From Pseudomonadota bacterium (GTDB lineage: Bacteria > Pseudomonadota > Gammaproteobacteria > UBA9214): a stretch of 64,000 nt of DNA. The notes under the pieces are model-generated. The model had not been told where the DNA came from and did not search any database. It worked only from the letters and a program-made list of their open reading frames with translations. Numbering within the stretch: the first letter of the stretch is position 1; each line of letters begins with the position of its first letter. Both the position numbers and the translations under genes were made by a program. Below are positions 20,975-32,248 of this stretch, one piece after another. The stretch is from the NCBI GenBank assembly GCA_041395565.1, contig JAWLAI010000006.1, positions 186,001 to 250,000 on the forward strand, in the 5' to 3' direction.

Positions 20975-21427
20975 TCAGATCGACAGTTCACGCAGGGCAT
21001 CCGGCAGTTCGGCACCATCGCCACTGCCGGACAGATAGTCATTGCACTTCTGCTCCCACACCTCGGCATTCCAGATCTCGAACTTGTTGCCGTTGCCGAG
21101 GAACATCACACGCTTGTCCAGGCCGGCCAACGCGCGCAGGTGCGGCGGTATCAGCACGCGGCCGTTCTTGTCCATCTCGAGCTCGGCAGCGTTGCCGAAC
21201 AGCATCAGCTGCAGCTCGCGGGTCACTCGGTTGGTGTTGGGCAGACGCGCCAGCTTGCGCTCGACGTCTTCCCAGTCGGGTCGGGGATAGAGCAGCAGGG
21301 CACGGTCGCTGTGCACGGTCATCACGACCTGGCCGTTACAACGTTCCGTCAGTTCACCACGGTAGCGGGTAGGCAGCGCCAGGCGGCCTTTCGCATCCAG
21401 GTTGACCGTGCTGCCACCGATGAACAA
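20975..21427 (-). CDS. mraZ: Transcriptional regulator MraZ (TTG start)
   Basis: AbrB-fold DNA-binding protein that represses the dcw promoter. Starting at the TTG (bases 21425-21427) gives 150 residues beginning (M)FIGGSTVNLDAKGRLALP, which aligns with the E. coli start MFRGATLVNLDSKGRL. AAGGGGG sits at proper spacing upstream. An ATG start 17 codons upstream would lie inside the MraZ boxes and is rejected. Two tandem swapped-hairpin AbrB halves are visible: LDAKGRLALPTRYR near 10-25 and MDKNGRVLIPPHLRALA near 85-100. The protein is probably autoregulatory through the boxes just upstream. Confidence 0.93.
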   Translation of the reverse strand: MFIGGSTVNLDAKGRLALPTRYRGELTERCNGQVVMTVHSDRALLLYPRPDWEDVERKLARLPNTNRVTRELQLMLFGNAAELEMDKNGRVLIPPHLRALAGLDKRVMFLGNGNKFEIWNAEVWEQKCNDYLSGSGDGAELPDALRELSI

Positions 21428-21452
21428 ACCCGCCCCCTTTGGCTCCCTCGGG

Positions 21453-21477
21453 ACCCAAAAAATACCACTGGGCCCCA
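21453..21477 (-). promoter_or_regulatory. MraZ operator: three TGGnn boxes with 10-bp period
   Basis: On the minus strand TGGGG (21473-21477), TGGTA (21463-21467) and TGGGT (21453-21457) are spaced exactly 10 bp apart. They lie between the promoter and the mraZ start. Known MraZ sites are TGGGN repeats separated by 5 bases, so this fits well. The middle box deviates (TGGTA). Binding by MraZ is inferred. Confidence 0.75.
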
Positions 21478-21486
21478 CTTTTCGAC

Positions 21487-21515
21487 ACTATAGGGAGGGA
21501 GGGTGACCTCGTCAA
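21487..21515 (-). promoter_or_regulatory. Sigma-70 promoter of the dcw cluster
   Basis: Minus strand TTGACG (21510-21515), a 17-bp spacer and TATAGT (21487-21492). The predicted start near 21480 puts the MraZ boxes immediately downstream. Both hexamers match consensus at five of six positions. Confidence 0.8.
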
Positions 21516-21772
21516 GCAAAATCAAAAGAAAATATCTACTTGGACAGTAACTTAGGCCTGATTTTGGGAACCCTCCGGACCGCAAAAAAACTTATAAAAT
21601 TACAAATCAAAAGGTTGCCTTCCCTACCTTGAGTAGATTGATAGCTTTGACCATCGGGACGACGCCATTATCCCGGTTTGGCCCATGACGACGCCTTCGG
21701 ATCGGGATTATAACGCCGCTTGAAACCCAATATCTTGGGCTTGAGTAGATTTAATTCGGCTATATCGGCGAA

Positions 21773-21796
21773 TGTCAGCAGGCGGATCTGCTGACA
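21773..21796. repeat. Perfect 9-bp inverted repeat
   Basis: TGTCAGCAG and its complement CTGCTGACA are separated by 6 bases. It could be an operator or hairpin in the dcw leader. No T-run follows, so it is not an obvious terminator. Confidence 0.6.
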
Positions 21797-21817
21797 CGGA
21801 TCAAGCGGCGTGCAATA

Positions 21818-21844
21818 AAAAAGCCTGCAGGGCAGGCTTTTTTG
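21818..21844. terminator. Bidirectional rho-independent terminator after ssb
   Basis: AAAAAAGCCTGC, a 3-base loop and GCAGGCTTTTTT form a strong hairpin with A and T tracts on both sides. It is located about 25 bases after the ssb stop codon. Confidence 0.9.
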
Positions 21845-21867
21845 GGTGGGGCGACAGCGGACGCGGT

Positions 21868-22308
21868 CTAGAACGGGATGTCGTCATCAAAATCCGCTGG
21901 CCCCTCCGCTACCGCCGGCGCGCGGCTTTCACTGCTGTCCGACGCGGAGAAGCCGGTGCTGCCGCCACCGCCCCGGCCGCCCAGCATCTGCATTTCATTG
22001 GCGATGATCTCGGTGGTGTAGCGGTCGTTTCCGGAACTGTCCTGCCACTTGCGGGTCTGCAGCTTACCCTCGATGTAGACCTGCGATCCCTTCTTAAGAT
22101 ACTCGCCGGCGATCTCGCCCAATCGCCGGAACAGCACCACACGATGCCATTCCGTCTTTTCCTGGTTTTCGCCGGTCTGCTTGTCCTTCCAGGATTCGGT
22201 CGTCGCGAGGGTGATATTGGCGACCGCATTGCCATTGGGCATGTAGCGTACTTCCGGATCCTTGCCCAGATTGCCGACCAGAATCACCTTGTTGATGCCT
22301 CGCGCCAT
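21868..22308 (-). CDS. ssb: Single-stranded DNA-binding protein
   Basis: Tetrameric ssDNA-binding protein used in replication, recombination and repair. It has 146 residues: an OB fold at about 1-110 starting MARGINKVILVGNLGKDPEVR, a short Gly-rich linker and the acidic C-terminal tip DFDDDIPF, which recruits partner proteins. It lies downstream of the MFS gene with its own 168-base upstream region. A terminator follows. No convincing LexA box was found upstream. Confidence 0.98.
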   Translation of the reverse strand: MARGINKVILVGNLGKDPEVRYMPNGNAVANITLATTESWKDKQTGENQEKTEWHRVVLFRRLGEIAGEYLKKGSQVYIEGKLQTRKWQDSSGNDRYTTEIIANEMQMLGGRGGGGSTGFSASDSSESRAPAVAEGPADFDDDIPF

Positions 22309-22476
22309 GATGTTCTCCTGTCGTCCGAATTATGGATTCGTCGCCCCGGTGCAGGACGTTTGCCCGGGAGCGGTGCGGGTATTCTATGCGAAAGCCGCAG
22401 CCCGGCATACCGGATCAGTACGCGGATCGCGGCAAGCCATACCGGACAAGCTGTAGGGAATCGCCGCAAATTCCCG

Positions 22477-23853
22477 TCATGCCGGGGGCAGGGATGCCGG
22501 GTCGAACAGGCGCCGGTCCACCTTGAGATAGGCCACGCCCTCCTCGGCCACCACCACGGCCTCGGCAACGCCGGGCAGGCCGGCCAGGCGGCGGGTCAGC
22601 TCCGCCGCCGCCGCGGGTGTCAATACACCCACCGCATGGATGTAACTGGAGAGCTTCGGTGGCGGCACCATGGAGGCCGCCAGCCCGAGCCAGACCAGCG
22701 AGCCCGCAGCCGCACACATGAAAATGCTGTGCAGGCCGAAGCGGCCGTGCAGCCAGCCGCCCAGCGCGCCACCGACGAAGGCACCGAAAAACTGCGTACT
22801 CGAATAGATCCCCATCGCGGTGCCGCGGCAGTCGGCCGGTGCGGCACGCGACACCAGTGACGGCAACATCGCCTCGAGCAGGTTGAATGCGGCGAAAAAC
22901 AGCAGCAGCAGCGTCACGCTGCTGACCATGGTCACCGGGATGCTGTAGAGCCCGAACTCGACCAGCGCCAGCAGGGTGATGGCGCCGAGAAACACCGGTT
23001 TGATATAGCCCTTGCGCTCCGCCAGGATGATGAAAGGCACCATCGCGGCAACCGAACAGACCAGCACCGGCAGGTAGATCTTCCAGTGGCCGGACGCGGC
23101 GACACCGGCCTCGTCGCGCAACACCAGGGGCATGACCACGAAGGTCGCGGTCATGATGGCGTGCAGCATGAGAATCCCGAAATCGAGCCGCAACAGTTGG
23201 CCGTTACGCAGCACGCGCCCGAACTGCGCGGGTACCGCCTCGGATTCGCGGTGGATACGCTGCGCCTGCGGCCGCGGCACGACGAAGGCCACCACGAGCA
23301 CCCCGCCGAGGGCCAGGACGGCGGTGAGCGCGAAGATGCCGGGAACCCCGATCCAGTGATTCAGCACCGGGCCGAGCACGAGCGCGGCGGCGAACGACAC
23401 GCCGATGCTCATACCGATCAGAGCCATGGCCTTGATGCGGTGCTCCTCGCGGGTCAGGTCGGCGGTCAGCGCCATGATGGCCGCCGCGATCGCGCCGGAT
23501 CCCTGCAGCGCGCGACCGAGAATGATGATATGAATGGAATCCGCCAGCGCCGCCACCACACTGCCGGCGGCAAACACGCACAGGCCGCCGATGATCACCG
23601 GCTTGCGGCCGATCCGGTCCGACAGCAGCCCGGCCGGGATCTGCAGCAGCGCCTGGGTGACGCCGTAGATGCCGATGGCCAGGCCGGTCAGCGCCGGCGT
23701 CACCCCCGCCAGCCCCTCGGCGTAGAGCGCGAACACCGGCAGGATCATGAAAAACCCCAGCATACGCAGGGCATAGACACCCGAGAGTGACAGCGCCGCA
23801 CGCCATTCGGTAGCGCTCATGGCAGCCCCGCCTGCCCTGTCCTGCATCACCAT
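22477..23853 (-). CDS. MFS transporter, YajR-like with C-terminal ferredoxin-fold domain
   Basis: A 458-residue major facilitator superfamily protein with 12 predicted helices (about 25-400). The motif-A loop GLLSDRIGRKPVIIGG is present between helices 2 and 3. After the last helix, about 60 residues (YIHAVGVLTPAAAAELTRRL to VAYLKVDRRLFDP) resemble the soluble YAM domain of E. coli YajR. Substrate is unknown; YajR-like proteins are assumed to be proton-coupled exporters. The pair uvrA/MFS/ssb recurs in gammaproteobacteria. The start at 23853 has AAGGA upstream; another ATG at 23820 is possible. Confidence 0.88.
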   Translation of the reverse strand: MVMQDRAGGAAMSATEWRAALSLSGVYALRMLGFFMILPVFALYAEGLAGVTPALTGLAIGIYGVTQALLQIPAGLLSDRIGRKPVIIGGLCVFAAGSVVAALADSIHIIILGRALQGSGAIAAAIMALTADLTREEHRIKAMALIGMSIGVSFAAALVLGPVLNHWIGVPGIFALTAVLALGGVLVVAFVVPRPQAQRIHRESEAVPAQFGRVLRNGQLLRLDFGILMLHAIMTATFVVMPLVLRDEAGVAASGHWKIYLPVLVCSVAAMVPFIILAERKGYIKPVFLGAITLLALVEFGLYSIPVTMVSSVTLLLLFFAAFNLLEAMLPSLVSRAAPADCRGTAMGIYSSTQFFGAFVGGALGGWLHGRFGLHSIFMCAAAGSLVWLGLAASMVPPPKLSSYIHAVGVLTPAAAAELTRRLAGLPGVAEAVVVAEEGVAYLKVDRRLFDPASLPPA

Positions 23854-24168
23854 CCGTTATTCCTTTTGGCCGTCATCTGAAAACACCGTATATTAACTGA
23901 TTGGCCGGCCAGCCCGCATGCTGCACCAGCAACCGGGCAACCGACGCCGGCCAGGTGCGGCTGGAACCGCGCCGGAACGAAAGCCATGGCCGCGGCCAAG
24001 ACTTGAGTGCAGCGCAAGTCCGGGCGCACCCGGACCAGCGGGAACCCGGACCGGGCGCCCTCCGGCGACCAACGCTGCGAACGGAGATCGTGGTATTGCC
24101 CGTTCTGGATTAATTACCTGCAGGTCCGCGACTGACTGGCGCAAGAGGCGGGCCAAACGTAGCACATC
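23854..24168. other. Divergent intergenic region between MFS gene and uvrA
   Basis: About 315 bases without a recognisable gene on either strand. There is one AT-rich patch near 23880-23900 that could hold the MFS promoter. A CTG-N10-CAG match exists near 23900 but lacks the TATATA-like core expected of a LexA box. Given the indels in adjacent uvrA, the sequence here may also be imperfect. Confidence 0.4.
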
Positions 24169-27091
<2,923 letters not shown>

Positions 27092-27102
<11 letters not shown>

Positions 27103-27811
27103 ACGGCGTGCCCACCCGCAGCCCGAGCTCGTGCGCGGCGCTGCCGCGGTTGACCGCAATCTCGACCAGGCCGTTGGCGTTGCAGTACCAGAACGGCGTC
27201 CCCGGCGCGACATCGGCAAAGGTCCGCGCCCGCGCCAACAGCCGGTCGCCGAGGCGCAGCTGCGCGTCGTCCGGCACGTGCGCGGCGCGCACCCCGGTGA
27301 TCGCATTGCCGTAGCGGTCGATATACAGCACGCGATACAGCTCGTCCGGCCAATCCGGTTGCGCAAGCGTCTCCACCGCCACCGCCGTGCCGGTCACGCC
27401 GCCGCCGCGGGCGATCCTGGCAGCCGCCGGCGCGAACACATCACGCGCATGGAAACTGGCGGACGCGTCCGCCACGTCCGCCAGCTGCCAGCAGTCGACC
27501 TGGCCGGCCCGCCGCGCCAGGATCGCGAACAAACCCTCGTTGGGCCCGACGAACCAGCGCCCGTCGGCGCTTAGCACCACCCCTGGACGCGGACTCCCGA
27601 CCCCCGGATCGACCACGCACAGGAACACCGTTCCCGGCGCGAAGTCCCGGGTATATGCCGGCAGCAGGTAGGCGGCGCCCTGGATGTCGAAGGCGGCGAG
27701 GTCGGCGAACAGGCTGATCACCGGGATACCCGGTGCCAGCCGCTGCAGCACGGCCTGCACCTGGCCGGTGTAGGGACCGTCAAGACCGAAATCAGTTGCC
27801 AGCACAATCAT
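27092..27811 (-). CDS. SAM hydrolase (DUF62 / S-adenosyl-L-methionine hydroxide adenosyltransferase family)
   Basis: A 239-residue protein of the fluorinase/chlorinase fold. Family members from most bacteria hydrolyse SAM to adenosine and methionine. The family motifs are visible: VLATDFGLDGPYTGQV at the start with the conserved Asp, VVDPGVGSPRPG, VGPNEGLF and SFHARDVFAPAAARIA. The halide-specific extra loop of fluorinases is not evident, so hydrolase rather than halogenase is the better call. Cytosolic; its role in the cell is poorly known. It is convergent with uvrA. Confidence 0.88.
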
Positions 27812-27934
27812 CGGGGACTCCGGAAAAATGGTGCGTACCGAAACAGGCAGCCGGTGGCTGCCGTACGCAGGTGCCCGCAGAACGTACCCGTCATGAGATG
27901 CAGCAGCGTCGCGCCCAATGCCGCGAACCGGCGG

Positions 27935-28144
27935 CTACCTGGACTGTTCCTGCGCCAGCGTCCGGCGGTATTCCTCGTAGGACAGCGCGGTGGACTGCAG
28001 ACAGCGGCGCTGCTCGCCGCGGTCCGGGATCTTGTAGCATTCCCGCTGTTTCCAGCTACGCCCGGAATCGTAGACCAGGCTGGCCGCACATCCCCCGAGC
28101 AGGAGTATGGCGGTCGTGGCGGCCAGCGTTAACGCAGCTTTCAT
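27935..28144 (-). CDS. Small predicted lipoprotein of unknown function
   Basis: 69 residues. It starts MKAALTLAATTAILLLGGCA: a basic n-region, a hydrophobic core and a lipobox LGGC, giving C19 as the lipidated cysteine. The mature part is about 50 residues, basic, with two further cysteines (C36, C48) that could form a disulfide. A Ser follows shortly after lipid-Cys (CAAS), with no +2 Asp retention signal, so outer-membrane delivery is likely. No family recognised. It sits between the SAM hydrolase and the sorting-signal protein, all on the minus strand. Confidence 0.72.
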   Translation of the reverse strand: MKAALTLAATTAILLLGGCAASLVYDSGRSWKQRECYKIPDRGEQRRCLQSTALSYEEYRRTLAQEQSR

Positions 28145-28220
28145 GGACGGCTCCCGGAGACTTGGCTGCGCCTATCTTAAGAAAAAACCGGCGCGGGTGA
28201 CAGCGCCAGCTGCCGTACGG

Positions 28221-29066
28221 TCAGGCGTTCGCCGCAGGCGGCAGCCGGCCCGGCCGCACCGTACGCCGGCAGGCAAGCAATACCGCCAGACCGGCGCCGA
28301 ACAGCGCCCCGCCTGCCGGCACCGGGACGACCAGCGCCGGCGGCTGCTGCCCGAAGCGGATGTTGTCCATGCCGATGTTGTCCTGGCTGCTTGCCGCCAG
28401 GTTGCTGAAATCGATTTCGATCAGGAGTTCCGCCGCAGCGAGCGGACTGGAAAAATCGAATGCCGTGTGCCGCGGCCCGTTCAGAGCGCCTGCGACCAGC
28501 ACGTCGGATTGACTGAACAGCACGCCGCCGTCGCCCAGGATATTGACCCCATTGATGGTGTAATCGGCATTCGGCCAGCCGGCCAGGTCGAAGTGATAGA
28601 GCGCGACCAGAAAGCCGGGATCCGCCGTCAGGCGCACGTTCAGGGATCCCGCCACCGCGCCGGACAGCGGCGCCCTGGCCAGCAGCACGTTGTCGAGATC
28701 ACCATACTGGATGGTCCACAGGCTGACAGCGGTGGCGGCAAAATATTCGACCGCGACATTGGGCGTGTAACCTTCCCCGCCGTCGCCGTAGGTAAACAGG
28801 CCACCGTCGACTGCCATGGACGCGCCGGTGACATTGTCGCCGTAGTCCTGCTGGACGCTGCTGCCGGCCGCCGTTGGCACGACGCTGGAACCGGTGGCGT
28901 TGCGCGACTGGTCGAAGGTGAGGATCGTCGCCCTGCCCTCGCCCGCGTACCAGCCGGCGAGCAGCAACAGCGGTAACGCCATGCGGAATGAATGGCGACG
29001 CGGCGGCTGCGGCCAGGCACGCCCGCGCACGTCGCACGATCTCAGGGCTGGAAACATGTCGGTCAT
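28221..29066 (-). CDS. Secreted protein with VPxPA/PEP-CTERM-type sorting signal
   Basis: About 281 residues from MTDMFPALRS, preceded by GGGAGG. A signal peptide follows an unusually long basic start (core MALPLLLLAGWYAGEG, cleavage near GRA-TILTF). The body has YGDNVTGASM, common in PEP-CTERM surface proteins. The C-terminus has VPVPAGGALFGAGLAVLLACRR: a VPxPA motif, a transmembrane helix and a basic cluster, as cleaved by exosortase. An extra 13-residue tail follows the basic cluster. Function is probably extracellular matrix or surface related. The exosortase must be encoded elsewhere. A longer frame (to 29153) is open but has no signal-peptide logic. Confidence 0.75.
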   Translation of the reverse strand: MTDMFPALRSCDVRGRAWPQPPRRHSFRMALPLLLLAGWYAGEGRATILTFDQSRNATGSSVVPTAAGSSVQQDYGDNVTGASMAVDGGLFTYGDGGEGYTPNVAVEYFAATAVSLWTIQYGDLDNVLLARAPLSGAVAGSLNVRLTADPGFLVALYHFDLAGWPNADYTINGVNILGDGGVLFSQSDVLVAGALNGPRHTAFDFSSPLAAAELLIEIDFSNLAASSQDNIGMDNIRFGQQPPALVVPVPAGGALFGAGLAVLLACRRTVRPGRLPPAANA

Positions 29067-29183
29067 GGCTGCCTCCCGTGGCCGGCCAGGAGCCGGAATC
29101 GCCGCGGGGAATAAGAGATGGTTGCTGAACGATAGCGCGGAGACGGCGGGCACGCGTGGACGCAGCGCACAATCTGCCGGGTA

Positions 29184-29966
29184 TCAGTCTGCAGGCAGCC
29201 AGCCACCGGTCGCCTGCAGCGGCCGCAACTCACCCGCGTGACTGACCCACAAGGCGATGCCGAACCGGTCCGCCGCCGTGGCGGCGCTGGCGGGCAACTC
29301 GATATCCCAGTGACCGTCCGGCGCGGCATGTTTGCCGTGCTGCAGCACCACGAAATCCTGCCGCAGCGTGCGGTTGCGGTTCTCGCCCTGGCGCACGGGA
29401 GTCTCGATCCCGCAACCCAGCACGGCAAAATGGAGCTCCAGCGGCATGCCGTCCGACGGAAACGCAGCCGTGAGCCGCCTGCCATCGATGCGTGCCACGA
29501 GCCGGCCGGGTTCGCTGCCGGAAGCGCGCGGCGGCAGCCGCAGCGTCCAGCCGCGCCATTCGCGGCCATTGAGAAAGAAGCCCGGCGTGTAGACGCCACG
29601 CGCCCGTCCGGCGCTGGCATAGGCGCGCTGACGCGCGCCGTACTCGGCACTGGCAAACGGATCCCGCCAGCCGAGATAGTCCCAGTAATCGACATGCAGC
29701 GCGAGCGGCACGAGATCGCGCCACAGCCGCGCATCGTCGACCCATGCATTCAGCCAGCGCTCGGCCGGCGGGCAGCTGCTGCAGCCCTGAGAGGTGTAGA
29801 GTTCCAGCAGGCTGACCTGAGCGGGACCACTGTCGAGCAGCAGCGGCGCAGCCTGGACCTGCGCCGCCAGCACGGGGATCAGCCATAGCCAGCGGCAGCG
29901 GTCCGCCCTGCGTCCCGCAGCGAAGCCACGCCTGCGCATCGCGCCGGTCGCCACCACGTAGTACAC
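29184..29966 (-). CDS. DUF1223 family secreted thioredoxin-like protein
   Basis: 260 residues from a GTG at 29966; other starts at 29957 (GTG, better spaced from AGCAGGGGG) and 29939 (ATG, MRRRGF) are equally possible. A signal peptide (WLWLIPVLAAQVQA) is followed by the DUF1223 hallmark VSLLELYTSQGCSSCPPAERWL with a CSSC redox pair. HVDYWDYLGWRDPFAS and YTPGFFLNG are further family motifs. The family has a thioredoxin-like fold and is periplasmic or secreted; the substrate is unknown. It is divergent from the thiamine-binding protein gene. Confidence 0.85.
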   Translation of the reverse strand: MYYVVATGAMRRRGFAAGRRADRCRWLWLIPVLAAQVQAAPLLLDSGPAQVSLLELYTSQGCSSCPPAERWLNAWVDDARLWRDLVPLALHVDYWDYLGWRDPFASAEYGARQRAYASAGRARGVYTPGFFLNGREWRGWTLRLPPRASGSEPGRLVARIDGRRLTAAFPSDGMPLELHFAVLGCGIETPVRQGENRNRTLRQDFVVLQHGKHAAPDGHWDIELPASAATAADRFGIALWVSHAGELRPLQATGGWLPAD

Positions 29967-30023
29967 CCCCTGCTTTACCGCTACACTGTGTTGACCCTGT
30001 CCACCAATGCGAGTTCAAGCACC

Positions 30024-30302
30024 ATGCAAGCCACCGCCGAATTACAGGTCATCCCGCTGGGCGCGGGCGTCTCAGTGCGCAAGGAAGTGCAGCGCATCGT
30101 CAGCCTGCTGGCGCAGTACGATTTCATCCTGGAAACCCACGCCGCCGGTACCGACATCGAGGGCGAGCTGGCCGATATCCTGGCCGCCGTGCAGCAGATT
30201 CACGAAACCCTGCACGCCGAAGGCAGCGTCCGTCTGCTCAGCTACCTCAAGCTCGAGACCCGCACCGACAAGACCCCGACCCTGGCCGGCAAACGCCTCT
30301 AG
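30024..30302 (+). CDS. MTH1187-family (YqgV-like) thiamine-binding protein
   Basis: 92 residues starting MQATAELQVIPLGAGVSV, with the ferredoxin-like fold of the MTH1187/DUF77 family. VRKEVQRIVSLLAQYDFILETHAAGTDIEGEL is the conserved core (given here as two parts: VRKEVQRIVSLLAQ and HAAGTDIEGEL). Family members bind thiamine in the cytosol and are often next to thiamine or HMP transporters, but no such gene is adjacent here. A start 12 codons upstream is open; the ATG at 30024 matches family length. The ribosome-binding site is weak. Confidence 0.83.
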   Translation: MQATAELQVIPLGAGVSVRKEVQRIVSLLAQYDFILETHAAGTDIEGELADILAAVQQIHETLHAEGSVRLLSYLKLETRTDKTPTLAGKRL

Positions 30303-30512
30303 CGGCATCGCGGCGCGCTCATGGTCAGGCCATATAATTAAATTATTTCAATAAGATATATAGTATCCGGCGGGGCAATTTTTGCATCTCGCCCTGTACA
30401 TCCGGACCTGGCTCGGGTAAAACAAAGACCACAACCATTAATAACAAGCAAGGCTGTTCCCCCTGGCAGTGCATCCATAACAAGCGCCGGGTGAACAGCG
30501 TGGTAATCCGGT
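30303..30512. other. AT-rich intergenic region upstream of the L,D-transpeptidase
   Basis: 210 bases without a gene. Bases about 30330-30365 are strongly AT-rich (ATAATTAAATTATTTCAATA) against a GC-rich background and include TATATAGTAT, so a promoter for the downstream gene is likely. No riboswitch or repeat family was recognised. Confidence 0.4.
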
Positions 30513-32210
30513 ATGACGACCTGCCTGCTCCCGCCCGTAACCGGCCGCCCCGGTTGCCTGCTGCTCCTCCTGCTGGCGCTGCTGACACCGGCCGCGGCAC
30601 TGCCCGACAGCGGACTCAGCGCGACCATCCATGCACGCCTGGCGGCATTGCGCGACGACCACGAGGTGACCGTCGATCGGAGCACCGGCGTACTGCCGGC
30701 CCTGTATGCGCAACGCGACTACACGCCGGTATGGTCCAACCCGGCCGCCGTGCATCAGCTGATCAGCGCCATCGAACGCATCGACGCGGATGGCCTGGAT
30801 CCGGCTGATTACAACCTCGCGGCCCTGAAACTGCTGCTGGAACGCAACAACGAGACCGGCAATGCCAACCCCGAGCGCACGGCCAATCTCGACCTGCTGC
30901 TCACCGACAGCCTGATCCGGCTCTGCTACCACCTCGCCTTCGGCAAGGTCGACCCGGAGGAAATCGACAGCAGCTGGAACACGACCCGCCAGCGCGAAGA
31001 CCTCGCCGGCCTGCTGCAGCACAGCGACGCCATCGAGCGGGGGCAGATCGATGGCCTGCTGGAATCGCTGCGGCCGCAATCGCACATCTACCGGCAGCTC
31101 AGGGAAGCGCTCGCCACCTACCGCCGCTACCGCCAGCTGGGCGGCTGGCAACCGGTGCCAGACGGACCGGCACTGAAACCCGGGATGACGGACACGCGCG
31201 TGCTGGCGTTGCGCGCCCGACTGGTGGCCACGGACGATCTCTCCACCCAGGACATGTATCTGCCGACCTTCGACGATGCGGTCGAGGCCGGCGTCAGGCA
31301 TTTCCAGCAGCGCCACGGACTCGCAGCGGATGGTGTCGTGGGTGAGAAAACGCTGACCGAACTGAACGTGCCGGTGGCGGTACGCATCGCGCAGATTCGC
31401 GCCAATCTCGAGCGGGCACGCTGGTTGCTGCGCGGCCTCCCGGATACCTTTGTCATGGTCGACATCGCCGGCTTCAACGTCCGCCTGTACCGCGATGACG
31501 CCGTCGTCTGGGAATCACGCGCGGTCGTCGGCCAGCAGGAGCGGATGTCCCCGGTCATCCGTTCGACCCTGACCTATCTCGACCTCAACCCGACCTGGAC
31601 CGTGCCGCCGACCGTGCTGGACGAGGACCTGCTGCCGGAGCTGCGCCGCGATCCCCAGCGTCTGGCCGAGAAGGGCATGCAGGTGATCGACTACCAGGGC
31701 AGACCGGTCGATGCGGCCGGCATCGACTGGAACCGCTATAGCGGCCACAGCTTTCCCTGGCTGATTCGGCAGCGGCCCGGACCGAAGAACGCGCTCGGCC
31801 GGATCAAGTTCATGTTTCCCAATCCATACTCGGTCTACCTGCACGACACGCCCAGCAAGGCGCTGTTCGCGCGCGCCGAACGCGCCTTCAGCTCGGGCTG
31901 CATCCGCATCGAGCATCCCTACGAACTCGCCGAGCTGCTGCTCGAGGGCAATCCGGGTTGGGATCACGGCCGGCTCATGGCTGCCGTCGATTCGCTGCAG
32001 ACCCGCAGCGTGACCTTGCAGGAGCCGGTGACCATACTGCTGAGCTACTGGACTGCGGCGGTTGCCGACGACGGCACGGTGCAGTTCAACCGCGACATCT
32101 ACCGACGCGACCCCGCCGTCATCAGCGGCCTGGATGCAGCACCGCGCATCCGTGAGCGCGGCATCACCCGACCGCCGCCGGAGATGACCGCGTCGCTGCA
32201 GTCACCCTGA
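30513..32210 (+). CDS. L,D-transpeptidase, LdtD/YcbB-like
   Basis: 565-residue periplasmic enzyme that forms 3-3 crosslinks in peptidoglycan. A signal peptide (CLLLLLLALLTPAAALP) is followed by a scaffold domain (about 35-220), a peptidoglycan-binding domain 1 at about 220-290 (VRHFQQRHGLAADGVVGEKT), and a YkuD catalytic domain at about 310-480. The catalytic motif HDTPSKALF...FSSGCIRIEHP contains the nucleophile C463 in SSGC. The domain order matches the large YcbB class rather than small ErfK/YbiS enzymes. The catalytic cap insertion between domains is present. The single-gene unit ends at a strong hairpin. Confidence 0.92.
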   Translation: MTTCLLPPVTGRPGCLLLLLLALLTPAAALPDSGLSATIHARLAALRDDHEVTVDRSTGVLPALYAQRDYTPVWSNPAAVHQLISAIERIDADGLDPADYNLAALKLLLERNNETGNANPERTANLDLLLTDSLIRLCYHLAFGKVDPEEIDSSWNTTRQREDLAGLLQHSDAIERGQIDGLLESLRPQSHIYRQLREALATYRRYRQLGGWQPVPDGPALKPGMTDTRVLALRARLVATDDLSTQDMYLPTFDDAVEAGVRHFQQRHGLAADGVVGEKTLTELNVPVAVRIAQIRANLERARWLLRGLPDTFVMVDIAGFNVRLYRDDAVVWESRAVVGQQERMSPVIRSTLTYLDLNPTWTVPPTVLDEDLLPELRRDPQRLAEKGMQVIDYQGRPVDAAGIDWNRYSGHSFPWLIRQRPGPKNALGRIKFMFPNPYSVYLHDTPSKALFARAERAFSSGCIRIEHPYELAELLLEGNPGWDHGRLMAAVDSLQTRSVTLQEPVTILLSYWTAAVADDGTVQFNRDIYRRDPAVISGLDAAPRIRERGITRPPPEMTASLQSP

Positions 32211-32248
32211 CCACGCACAGCCGCAGGGCGCGGACCGGTCGTACTGTC

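Larger units (their letters stand above)
21516..21867 (-). other. Long intergenic leader between ssb and the dcw promoter
   Basis: About 350 bases without a recognisable gene and more AT-rich than its surroundings. It contains, on the minus strand, a perfect TATAAT at 21707-21712 (no good -35), a CCCAA/TTGGG hairpin near 21726-21739, and a direct repeat CTTGAGTAGATT on the plus strand at 21628-21639 and 21740-21751. It also holds a 9-bp inverted repeat (TGTCAGCAG/CTGCTGACA, 21773-21796). The ssb terminator is at its upper end. It may hold a second promoter or a small RNA. Confidence 0.5.

Noticed and set aside
23895..23915. Possible LexA box upstream of uvrA (CTG-N10-CAG)
   Set aside because: The 10-base core is GGCC-rich rather than TATATA-like, so it is probably chance.
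23880..24168. Possible small gene between the MFS gene and uvrA
   Set aside because: Frames on both strands are Arg/Pro-rich, lack ribosome-binding sites and resemble no family.
30380..30512. Possible riboswitch upstream of the L,D-transpeptidase
   Set aside because: The conserved core of c-di-GMP or other common classes was not found.
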